Source: DATCLS01 sp035265325 (GTDB taxonomy: Bacteria; Actinomycetota; Acidimicrobiia; Acidimicrobiales; VFJN01). From it: 13,085 bases of DNA. Under the pieces are notes generated by a model. The model searched no databases and was not told the origin of the DNA. It worked only from the letters and a program-made list of their open reading frames with translations. The stretch is taken from positions 1-13,085 of the forward strand of contig DATFOS010000247.1 in the NCBI GenBank assembly GCA_035265325.1. Direction: 5' to 3'. Positions 1 to 6,264 of the stretch are shown here, piece after piece; the stretch's first letter is position 1, and the number at the start of each line of letters is the position of its first letter. The position numbers and the translations under genes are program-made.

Positions 1-345
1 GTGCGCCGGGTCGGCCGTCGTTGGGTCGGCCCGTGCCGGTACCGGGAGGGGGCCAGGGATCGTCCGTCGTGCGGCTGGCGGGTGCGCCGGGTCGGCCGTC
101 GTTGGGTCGGCCGGTGGCGGGAGGGGGCGAGGGGTCGTGGGTCGTGCCGCTGGCGGGTGCGCCGGGTCGGCCGTCGTTCGGTCGGCCGGTGCCGGGAGGG
201 GGCCAGGGGTCGTCGGTCGCTCTGCTGGCGGGTGCGCCGGGTCGGCCGTCGTTCGGTCGGCCCGTGCCGGTGGCGGGAGGGGGCCAGGCGTCGTCGGTCG
301 TGCCGCTGGCGGGAGCGCCGGGTCGACCGTCGCTGGGTCGGTCGG
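1..345 (-). repeat. tandem 75/81-nt in-frame repeats, five copies
   Basis: On the plus strand the block gtgcgccgggtcggccgtcg recurs at 1, 82, 157 and 232, with a diverged copy at 313. Spacings are 81, 75, 75 and 81 nt. On the minus strand each unit encodes a Gly/Arg/Pro/Asp-rich segment around GRPNDGRPGAPAS followed by TTDDPWPPP-like residues. The 6-nt length difference is an optional extra GT dipeptide. The first copy is cut by the window edge, so the array probably continues to the left. Confidence 0.85.
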
Positions 346-3300
346 TGCCGGGGGCGGTCGCCCGGCCGTCCGAGGCGGCGAGGTTGGTGCGCCAGCTGCC
401 GGCCGCCCGGAGGACGGCGTTCTCGATCCCCGGGTCCGTTGGTGCCGCTGGGTCGGGCTGATCGTCGCCGACGAAGGCGGGGTCGGCGGGTTCCGGCGGC
501 GCGAACGGGGAGGGACCGGCGTCAGGCGACGGGCCAGCGAGGGCGGCACGGCCGGGCGTGCCCGGGGGCGGGGCATCACCACGTCCGGGGAGCCCACGGG
601 TGAGGTCCGGAGCCGCCGGCGGATCGCCGGCCAGCTGGTCGTGGCGGCCGGGCGCGCCGGGTACACCTGCGCCGCCGTGGAGCGAGGTGTGTTCGGCCGG
701 AGGGCCGGGAGGCGAGCCCGAGCGGCCGAACGGGAGGCGGAGCGACCGAAGCCGGGCGCCGGCGGCGGCCGCCGCCGAGCCGGCGCCCGTCCGGCGGGTA
801 GGCGCGGGCGAGCCGTCCGGGGCCGAGGCCGGAGCGGCCGGTGCGGCCGGGGCGGCCGGTGTCGGTGTGGCCGGGGCGGCCGGGGCGGCCCGGGCGGCGT
901 GGAGCGGGCCGTAGCCGTCGTCGGCACCGGCAGGGAAGAGCAGGTCCCGGGTGATCCGGCGCCGGACGCGCCGGGCCAGGTGCGCCGGCCTCGCGTCGGC
1001 GTCCGCAGCATTGCTCGAGGGGGAGGCGTCGAACGGGGTGCCTCCTACGGCGGCGGACGTGCCGAGGACGGGGGCGGGCCCCGGCGGCGCGCCGGACGGC
1101 GATCCCGAGGCAGTGTCCGTCGCGACGGCGCCAGCACCAGCGCCCGAGGCGATGCCGGTGTCTGCGGGGACAGCGCTGGCACCCGGGCCGGTGCCGAACA
1201 CGCCTCCTGCTCCCGCCGTCGAGCCGACCGTCGCCCCGACGGCGCCCGGGCCTGCGGCCCGGAGCGGGCCGCCGGTGGACGCCGTCGGCCGGGGCTCCCC
1301 CGGGACGGCGTCGTCGTGGGCCGCCGGGTTGCCCGGCGTGAGCAGGTCGCGGGTGATCCGGCGGCCGACCCGGCGGGCGAGGTGGGCGGGGCCGCTCGTC
1401 GCGGGGCCGGCGCCGGCCGCTTCGCCGGCCCGGTCTGGTTCGTCGGGAGAGGGCGGCAGGGCGGGCGCCGGGCCGTTCGGTGGCGGGGGCGGGCCGTCCG
1501 GCGCACCCGGCAGCGGGTCGGTCCCCGGCAGCGCCCAGTGGGCACCGAACGGCACCACACCGGGCGGCAGCGGCGACCCCTCGCCCGGACGCGCCGACGG
1601 GCGGGGGGCCGAGGGCACGTCGCCGTACCCGGAAGGACCTTCCGACTCGAACGGGTCCCCACCGGACGTGCCTCCGTCGCTCGGGGTGGCGTCCGAGGGC
1701 CGGCTCCCACGGAGGCCGGTGTCCGGCGACCCGGAACCGCCCGAGGGGACGTCCCCTGACCCGGGCCCGCTGGAGGGCGAGGTGGCGTCGTCCGATGCCT
1801 CGCTCGACAAGGGGGCGCCGCTCGGGTCCGAGCCGGACGAGCCGGCTCCACCCCGGCGGGTATCCCACCTGGCCGGGCCGTGCGAGCCACCGGCCGACGA
1901 CCCGGAGCCGCCCGACCCGGAACCCGACGAGCCCGGAGCGCCGGGGCCGGCGGGCCCATCTGCGTCGGGGGCGCCGGCGTCGCTGGGTCGCCACGGCGGA
2001 GGGGCCCACCCGGGCGGCTCGGAACCGCCGGCGTCGGGGCCCGCTCCGCCGGTGCCGCCGGTCCCCGACGCGGTCGGGGCATCGGCGGCGGCGGGGACGG
2101 GCACAGGCGCCGAGGCGCCACCGGCGCTGGTCAGGTCGCCATCGCCCGGAGCGGTGCCGGCGGAGACGATCAACCGGACGCGCTCGTCGGCGGGCCCGCC
2201 GACGGTGACGACCGGGCGGACCGGGGCCGCCGCCGTCGCCTCCACCCGGGCCGACACGGGGGCGACGGCCCGGCGGGTGGCGGCCCACTCCTCGGAGAGC
2301 GTGCCCTGCGGCACGGGGAAGCGCAGGGGGCGCCGGCCGGACCGGTCGTCGTCCCGCCCGGCCGGTCCACGCGGCACGGGCCCGACCCCGGCGGCCACCA
2401 CGACCCGCCGTCGCCCGTCGCCGCGGTTCGGGACCACCGACTCGTTCCCCGCCGCACCGGCGTCGTCGCCGTCCCGGTCGCCGCCGCCCGCCGAGTCGCC
2501 GTCGGCCGCCGCCTCGCGAGGACGCCCGTCGTCGGTCGGACTCGGGCCGGCGGCGGCGCCAGCGGACGCGCCGACCGACGCACCAGCCGCCTCCTTCTCA
2601 GGACCGGCGTCCTCCTTCTCGGGACCGGCGTCGTCCGAGCACACATCGTCGGGCGTCACCGAGCGGTCGTCACCGTCGCTCACCGAGTCGTCGCCTGCCG
2701 CGGAGTCGCGGCGTCCCTCGTCGGCGAGGTTGGGCGCGGACGTGGTGCCAGCGGGTGCATCGGCGGGGCGGCCCGAGGTGCCTACTGCGCCACTGGCCCC
2801 GGCCGAGACCACATCGCCGGTCGATGCCGGGCGGGCGTTTGGGTCCTCGCGCTGGTCCGGGCTGGCGCCGGTGGGGGTGTCGTCCGGGGTGGAGTCGGTC
2901 ACCGCGATCAGGCCCTCCGACGGCTCGTCCGGCGAAGGGGGCTCGGCGGACATCGCCGGCGATATCGGGGTGGGGCGGTCCGTCGGCAGGCGGGGGCTCG
3001 CCGGGGCGAGGGGCAGCCGGGCGGGCGGGGCCGGGACGGTGCCGTCCGCCGGCGTGTCGACGGGGGACGGGAAGCTGGCGACGACCCGGGGGTCCGTGGG
3101 CCGGCGGGCCGAGGCGGCGGACGGCGACACCGTCCCGCCGGCGGCGCCGGACACGCCGGCGTCCGACACCGGGGAATCCGACACGGCCCTCCGCGGGCGA
3201 GCGCCGTACGTCGGTGCCGCCGAGCGGGAGCCGAACCGCGCCGGGTACGTCCCCGAGGCCGCAGGAGCGGCCGAGGCGGACGACGTCGCCGACGCTGACG

Positions 3301-4588
3301 GGCCCGAGGACGCCGGGGACGACGGTGCCTGGTCCGGCGTGGCGTGCGACGTGGACGGGGCGGAGGAGGCCGGGGACGACGGTGCCTGGTCCGGCGAGGC
3401 GTGCGACGCGGACGGGCCCGAGGAGGCCGGGAGCGACGGTGCCCGGTCCGGCGAGGCGTGCGACGCTGACGGGCCCGAGGCCGGGAGCGACGATGCCGGG
3501 TCCGGCGAGCCGTGCGACGCCGAGGAGGCCGGGGGCGGCGGTGCCGGGTCCGGCGAGGCGTGCGACGCGGACGGGGCCGAGGACGCCGGGGACGACGGTG
3601 CCCGGTCCGGCGGCGAGTTCGACGCCGACAGGCCGGAGAACGCGGGCGACGGCGTCGAGCCGGCAGACGAGGTCGATGGCGCCGACGTCGCCGACGTCGC
3701 TGACGACCCGGGCGAGCCCGGGGGCTGTGCCGCCGGGGTGGGGAACGTCGCGACGATGCGGGGGTCGGTGGGCGGGGCGGCGGGCGCCGGCCGGGGGATT
3801 CGAGGGATGCGGATGTCGTCCTGGCGGCGAGGGGCGCGCACGGAGGAGGCGATCGTGGGGCCGACGATCGTGACCGCGCCGGTCGAGGTAACGACGACGG
3901 GGGTCTCCCGCACCGATCGCCTGTCGGCCCGAGCCGCCCGGCGGTCGACCAGCCGGTCGAGCGCCACGGCGATGCGGGACGAGAGGGCGATGCGGGCCCG
4001 CCGTCCGCCGGCCCGCACGGCCCGGGCCCAGCGGAGGGCCGCGGCGACGGTCACGGCCACGACCCGGGAGGCCACGAAGGCGACGAAGGAGGCCCACGAC
4101 CGGGAGGTCCGGCCGACCCACAGCCAGGCACGGCGGGCGCCACGCCCGGCGGCGACCGTGCAGGCGCACGAGGCCGCCCACGCCCGGCCGGCCGCCCGTC
4201 CGGCGGCGGACACGGCGCATGCGGCCTGCCGACCGGCAGCGACGGCGGCGCTGATGGCCCGGGGCAGTCCCGTGGTCACGGCGCGTTCGGCGCTCCGTTG
4301 GACGGCCTCGCCGAACTCGGTCATCCGGCGATCGACGGCCAGCGCGACCCCGCGGATCGCTCTACCGAGCGCCCCGAGGCGGCCGGCCGGCCGCCGGACG
4401 ACCGCGCGCCGCGGTGACCTTCCGCTGCGGGGTTCGGCGTCGGCCGTGGCAGGCTGGTCGCCCGCACCGGAGAGCACCTCGGCCGTCACGGCCGCGACGC
4501 ACACTCCGATCACACCGAGACAGAGCAGCATTGTGATCACGCCGCACCGGACTCTAACGCTGTCGGACCACCGTGGTCCCGGCGTCAT
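1..4588 (-). CDS. giant low-complexity exported or membrane-anchored protein, unknown function, 3' end outside window
   Basis: An uninterrupted frame runs from ATG 4588 to the left edge (1529 complete codons, no stop). A GAGG Shine-Dalgarno (4599-4596) lies 7 nt before the ATG; in-frame GTG 4540 and ATG 4531 have no good ribosome site. Residues 1-16 are short and basic. Residues 17-36 form a hydrophobic core (VITMLLCLGVIGVCVAAVTA) ending in a possible signal-peptidase site after VTA. Residues 40-230 are Ala/Arg-rich and helical-looking, with a weaker hydrophobic stretch near 166-184. From about 260 on the protein is Pro/Ser/Ala/Gly/Asp-rich and probably disordered. It holds a duplicated TDPR motif (274, 498), six 19-residue Ser/Pro units (320-433), a basic 15-residue motif twice (1069, 1203) and five 25-27-residue units (1415 onward). 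All repeat periods are multiples of three, and separated copies share this frame, which supports coding on this strand over the opposing frames. No enzymatic domain is recognised. It is divergent from the PDZ protease. Confidence 0.75.
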   Translation of the reverse strand, partial: MTPGPRWSDSVRVRCGVITMLLCLGVIGVCVAAVTAEVLSGAGDQPATADAEPRSGRSPRRAVVRRPAGRLGALGRAIRGVALAVDRRMTEFGEAVQRSAERAVTTGLPRAISAAVAAGRQAACAVSAAGRAAGRAWAASCACTVAAGRGARRAWLWVGRTSRSWASFVAFVASRVVAVTVAAALRWARAVRAGGRRARIALSSRIAVALDRLVDRRAARADRRSVRETPVVVTSTGAVTIVGPTIASSVRAPRRQDDIRIPRIPRPAPAAPPTDPRIVATFPTPAAQPPGSPGSSATSATSAPSTSSAGSTPSPAFSGLSASNSPPDRAPSSPASSAPSASHASPDPAPPPPASSASHGSPDPASSLPASGPSASHASPDRAPSLPASSGPSASHASPDQAPSSPASSAPSTSHATPDQAPSSPASSGPSASATSSASAAPAASGTYPARFGSRSAAPTYGARPRRAVSDSPVSDAGVSGAAGGTVSPSAASARRPTDPRVVASFPSPVDTPADGTVPAPPARLPLAPASPRLPTDRPTPISPAMSAEPPSPDEPSEGLIAVTDSTPDDTPTGASPDQREDPNARPASTGDVVSAGASGAVGTSGRPADAPAGTTSAPNLADEGRRDSAAGDDSVSDGDDRSVTPDDVCSDDAGPEKEDAGPEKEAAGASVGASAGAAAGPSPTDDGRPREAAADGDSAGGGDRDGDDAGAAGNESVVPNRGDGRRRVVVAAGVGPVPRGPAGRDDDRSGRRPLRFPVPQGTLSEEWAATRRAVAPVSARVEATAAAPVRPVVTVGGPADERVRLIVSAGTAPGDGDLTSAGGASAPVPVPAAADAPTASGTGGTGGAGPDAGGSEPPGWAPPPWRPSDAGAPDADGPAGPGAPGSSGSGSGGSGSSAGGSHGPARWDTRRGGAGSSGSDPSGAPLSSEASDDATSPSSGPGSGDVPSGGSGSPDTGLRGSRPSDATPSDGGTSGGDPFESEGPSGYGDVPSAPRPSARPGEGSPLPPGVVPFGAHWALPGTDPLPGAPDGPPPPPNGPAPALPPSPDEPDRAGEAAGAGPATSGPAHLARRVGRRITRDLLTPGNPAAHDDAVPGEPRPTASTGGPLRAAGPGAVGATVGSTAGAGGVFGTGPGASAVPADTGIASGAGAGAVATDTASGSPSGAPPGPAPVLGTSAAVGGTPFDASPSSNAADADARPAHLARRVRRRITRDLLFPAGADDGYGPLHAARAAPAAPATPTPAAPAAPAAPASAPDGSPAPTRRTGAGSAAAAAGARLRSLRLPFGRSGSPPGPPAEHTSLHGGAGVPGAPGRHDQLAGDPPAAPDLTRGLPGRGDAPPPGTPGRAALAGPSPDAGPSPFAPPEPADPAFVGDDQPDPAAPTDPGIENAVLRAAGSWRTNLAASDGRATAPGTDRPSDGRPGAPASGTTDDAWPPPATGTGRPNDGRPGAPASRATDDPWPPPGTGRPNDGRPGAPASGTTHDPSPPPATGRPNDGRPGAPASRTTDDPWPPPGTGTGRPNDGRPGA
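938..982 (-). repeat. basic 15-residue motif, copy 2 (HLARRVRRRITRDLL)
   Basis: Residues about 1203-1217 of the giant minus-strand protein read HLARRVRRRITRDLL. The same frame carries HLARRVGRRITRDLL 402 nt (134 residues) earlier in the protein. Embedded in low-complexity sequence, a motif this well kept looks like a short binding or amphipathic helix. The role is unknown. Confidence 0.7.
1340..1384 (-). repeat. basic 15-residue motif, copy 1 (HLARRVGRRITRDLL)
   Basis: Residues about 1069-1083 of the giant minus-strand protein. It differs from the second copy at one residue (Gly versus Arg at motif position 7), although the surrounding Pro/Gly/Ala sequence is not conserved between the two places. 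Confidence 0.7.
2591..2632 (-). repeat. 21-nt direct repeat, two copies
   Basis: Two adjacent 21-nt units (2591-2611 and 2612-2632) differ at one base. In the minus-strand frame they encode DAGPEKE followed by a near-identical heptad, a local charged patch in the disordered part of the giant protein. Confidence 0.8.
3292..3630 (-). repeat. tandem Ser/Pro/Ala repeats, about 57-nt unit, six copies
   Basis: The anchor ggtccggcg recurs at 3331, 3388, 3445, 3499, 3547 and 3604 with spacings of 57, 57, 54, 48 and 57 nt, all multiples of three. In the minus-strand frame the unit encodes SASHASPDQAPSSPASS with small variations (residues about 320-433 of the giant protein). Such Ser/Pro/Ala arrays are typical of extended stalk or linker regions and could accept O-glycans; that last point is an inference. 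Confidence 0.85.
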
Positions 4589-4590
4589 CG

Positions 4591-4607
4591 GCTCGCCTCG
4601 GGCGAGC
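4591..4607 (-). promoter_or_regulatory. perfect inverted repeat covering the ribosome site of the giant gene
   Basis: GCTCGCC and GGCGAGC form a 7-bp perfect inverted repeat with a 3-nt loop. On the minus-strand message the hairpin ends 2 nt before ATG 4588 and contains the GAGG Shine-Dalgarno (4599-4596). It could hide the ribosome site, or act as a DNA operator in the 64-bp divergent intergenic region. No clear -10 box is seen for either divergent gene. Confidence 0.45.
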
Positions 4608-4639
4608 GCCTCACCGGTAGCGGTCGCGCCGTCGTTCCC

Positions 4640-4645
4640 GGAGGG
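4640..4645 (+). promoter_or_regulatory. strong Shine-Dalgarno GGAGGG preceding a CTG codon
   Basis: GGAGGG at 4640-4645 is followed by 7 nt and then CTG 4653, which is in frame with the downstream PDZ protease. There is no ATG, GTG or TTG in that frame before GTG 4896, which itself has only a GAGG 14 nt upstream. This site is the main argument for a non-standard CTG start. Confidence 0.5.
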
Positions 4646-4652
4646 CTGACCG

Positions 4653-4895
4653 CTGGCTGGACCCACTCCCGATGCCGGCGCCACCCCCTCCGGCCCCGAG
4701 CCGCACGAGGGCGGCGACGTCGCCTCGGCGTATGGCGCCACCAGCGGGGAGTCCCCGAACCGGCCGCTCGACGGGGCCTACCGGTCCGCAACGAACGGCC
4801 GCTCCGGCGACCCGGATGACGGCGACGAGGCATGGGCGGTCGACGAGGGCCGTCCCGCCGGGCCGCCCCTGGCGGACGAGGCGCCCGGCCCGCCG
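4653..4895 (+). other. probable N-terminal extension of the PDZ protease (CTG start)
   Basis: After the stop at 4647-4649 the protease frame is open for 81 codons before GTG 4896. The translation is Pro/Gly/Asp/Glu-rich with several Tyr and a Trp, its third positions are nearly all G or C, and its first positions are rich in purines. The other plus-strand frames here are Arg-rich and shadow-like. With the Shine-Dalgarno at 4640-4645 this suggests an acidic cytoplasmic extension translated from CTG 4653. CTG starts are rare, so a long leader remains possible. Confidence 0.5.
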
Positions 4896-6119
4896 GTGGC
4901 CGACCCGAGCCGGGGCACACGGCCGGCCTACGGCTACGAGCCCTCGGCCGGCGACGCCGGACCGTGGGCGACGCCGGGCGTCGACGGGCCCGGCGAGCCG
5001 CCGCCCCCGCCGCCCGGCCCGCCGATGGGGACGCCCAGGCGGCACCGAGCCCGCAACATCGTCGCCGGCATCGCCGTGCTGTTGCTGCTGGGCTTCATCA
5101 TCAGCGCCGCGGTCGTCCCGTTGCCGTACTACGCCTTCCGGCCCGGCTCGGTCCGGGACACCGAACGGCTCATCACCGTGGGTGAGGACGCCCCGATGTA
5201 CCCCTCCGAGGGCTCGATCAGCTACACGACGGTGTCCCTCCGGCAGGCGACGCTCTTCACGCTCTTCACCGGGTGGATCGATGACGACGTCGACATCCAC
5301 CCCGAGGACGAGGTGCTCGGCGACCGCGACGCCGACGACAACCGCACGTTCAACCTCGCCCTGATGGACGACTCCAAGAACGTCGCCGCCCAGGTCGCCC
5401 TCGAGCGCCTCGGCTACGAGGTCCCGGTGTCGAGCAACGGCGTCCACGTGCTGGACGTCGGGTCGGGGACCGGCGGCGACGGCGTCCTCGAGGTCGGCGA
5501 CGTGATCACGGCCGTGGACGGGGAGGCTCTCGACCAGCCCGAGGACCTGGCCCGGATCATGGACGGCAAGGTTCCCGGCGACACCGTCGTGCTCGACGTC
5601 GAGGCCCTCGATGGGACGCAGAGCGAACGCGAGGTCACGCTCACCCCTGCGACGGACGAACCGGAGCGCGGCGTGATGGGCATCGTCGTCCAGGCCCGCG
5701 ACATCACCTACGACTTCCCGGTCGACGTCCAGATCGACACGGGCGACGTGGGCGGCCCGTCGGCGGGACTGGCCTTCACGCTGGGCATCCTCGACGACCT
5801 CACCCCGGGCGAGCTCACCGGCGGCATCCCGGTCGCCGTGACGGGGACGATCGCCCCCGACGGCTCGGTTGGCCCCGTCGGCGGGACCGGGCAGAAGGCC
5901 GCCGCCGTGCGCGATGCGGGCATCGACGTGTTCCTCGTGCCGTCCGCCGACTACGAGGCCGCCGAGGCTCGGGCCGGGGACGTGGACGTCATCGCCGTCG
6001 ACACGGTGGAGGAGGCCCTCGAGGCCCTCGCCGACCTGGGCGGTAACGGCCTCGACCTCCCCAGCGCCGGCGAGCTGGCCGCGGCCGACGAGGACGAGCC
6101 GGCCACGACCTCCGACTGA
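4896..6119 (+). CDS. PDZ domain + Lon-type (S16) membrane-anchored protease, YlbL family
   Basis: 407 residues from GTG 4896. A Pro-rich cytoplasmic head (residues 31-43, polyproline 35-40) and a basic RRHRAR patch precede one membrane helix at about 54-74. An extracytoplasmic part follows, with a PDZ-like segment near 180-245 (GVLEVGDVITAVDG) and a C-terminal Lon-type proteolytic domain at about 250-390. The catalytic Ser is in DVGGPSAG (S289) and the Lys is in GGTGQKAAAV (K334); their 45-residue spacing matches the Lon Ser/Lys dyad. Bacillus YlbL (DdcP) is a membrane protease of this type that clears the cell-division inhibitor YneA after DNA damage; the substrate here is unknown. No AAA+ domain is present, as expected for the family. 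The acidic C-terminal tail ends in DEDEPATTSD. Mycobacteria also have this gene next to a UPF0182 gene. The true start may be CTG 4653. Confidence 0.9.
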   Translation: MADPSRGTRPAYGYEPSAGDAGPWATPGVDGPGEPPPPPPGPPMGTPRRHRARNIVAGIAVLLLLGFIISAAVVPLPYYAFRPGSVRDTERLITVGEDAPMYPSEGSISYTTVSLRQATLFTLFTGWIDDDVDIHPEDEVLGDRDADDNRTFNLALMDDSKNVAAQVALERLGYEVPVSSNGVHVLDVGSGTGGDGVLEVGDVITAVDGEALDQPEDLARIMDGKVPGDTVVLDVEALDGTQSEREVTLTPATDEPERGVMGIVVQARDITYDFPVDVQIDTGDVGGPSAGLAFTLGILDDLTPGELTGGIPVAVTGTIAPDGSVGPVGGTGQKAAAVRDAGIDVFLVPSADYEAAEARAGDVDVIAVDTVEEALEALADLGGNGLDLPSAGELAAADEDEPATTSD

Positions 6120-6156
6120 CGCCTACCCGGCGAGGCCGACGACCCGGCCGCCGCGC

Positions 6157-6191
6157 CACGGCCGGCCCAGGGCCGGCCGAGACCGGCCGTG
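6157..6191 (+). terminator. GC-rich hairpin after the protease gene, possible terminator
   Basis: A 9-bp perfect inverted repeat (CACGGCCGG 6157-6165, CCGGCCGTG 6183-6191) encloses a competing 8-bp hairpin of GGCCGGCC with loop CAG (6160-6178). It lies 37 nt after the protease stop. There is no U-tract, so it is either a GC-only terminator of actinobacterial type or a structured intercistronic element. Confidence 0.4.
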
Positions 6192-6228
6192 CGGACGGAC
6201 GGTGTGTGGTCGTGGGCACACTCGGGCT

Positions 6229-6248
6229 GCCCGCCGTCCGTGGCGGGC
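6229..6248 (+). promoter_or_regulatory. inverted repeat next to a -10 box, possible operator
   Basis: GCCCGCC (6229-6235) and GGCGGGC (6242-6248) form a perfect 7-bp inverted repeat with a 6-nt spacer. It ends 2 nt before the TACCAT -10 box of the DivIVA-like gene, in the place where a repressor would block sigma contact. It could also be a terminator stem for the upstream gene. Confidence 0.35.
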
Positions 6249-6250
6249 CG

Positions 6251-6256
6251 TACCAT
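6251..6256 (+). promoter_or_regulatory. -10 box TACCAT for the DivIVA-like gene, leaderless arrangement
   Basis: TACCAT fits the actinobacterial TANNNT -10 consensus. It is followed by exactly 8 nt and the ATG at 6265, so transcription would begin at or within a base or two of the start codon. Only a weak GGA (6258-6260) could act as a ribosome site. No convincing -35 is seen. Confidence 0.5.
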
Positions 6257-6264
6257 CGGACGAC

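Noticed and set aside
1..345. Possible CRISPR-like array
   Set aside because: Repeats are adjacent and coding, the intervening sequences are similar to each other rather than unique spacers, and periods are multiples of three.
576..2288. Minus-strand open frame of 570 codons in another frame
   Set aside because: Arg/Gly/Pro-rich translation with no recognisable start context; an out-of-frame shadow of the giant gene.
2670..4220. Minus-strand open frame of 516 codons in another frame
   Set aside because: It shows the same repeats shifted out of frame and has no membrane segment or start signal; the frame starting at 4588 explains the region better.
4533..4540. Palindrome GTGATCAC resembling half of a CRP-type site
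   Set aside because: An 8-bp palindrome inside the N-terminal coding part of the giant gene, without the flanking half-site pattern; chance is sufficient.
951..4649. Plus-strand open frame of 1232 codons
   Set aside because: It shares the wobble position with the minus-strand gene, its last 300 residues are Arg/Thr/Ser-rich shadow-like sequence, it has no Shine-Dalgarno at its start, and it does not explain the coding-style repeats in 1-950.
4611..5447. Minus-strand open frame of 278 codons opposite the protease
   Set aside because: Opposite a clear PDZ/Lon-type protease with conserved catalytic motifs; a GC-driven shadow.
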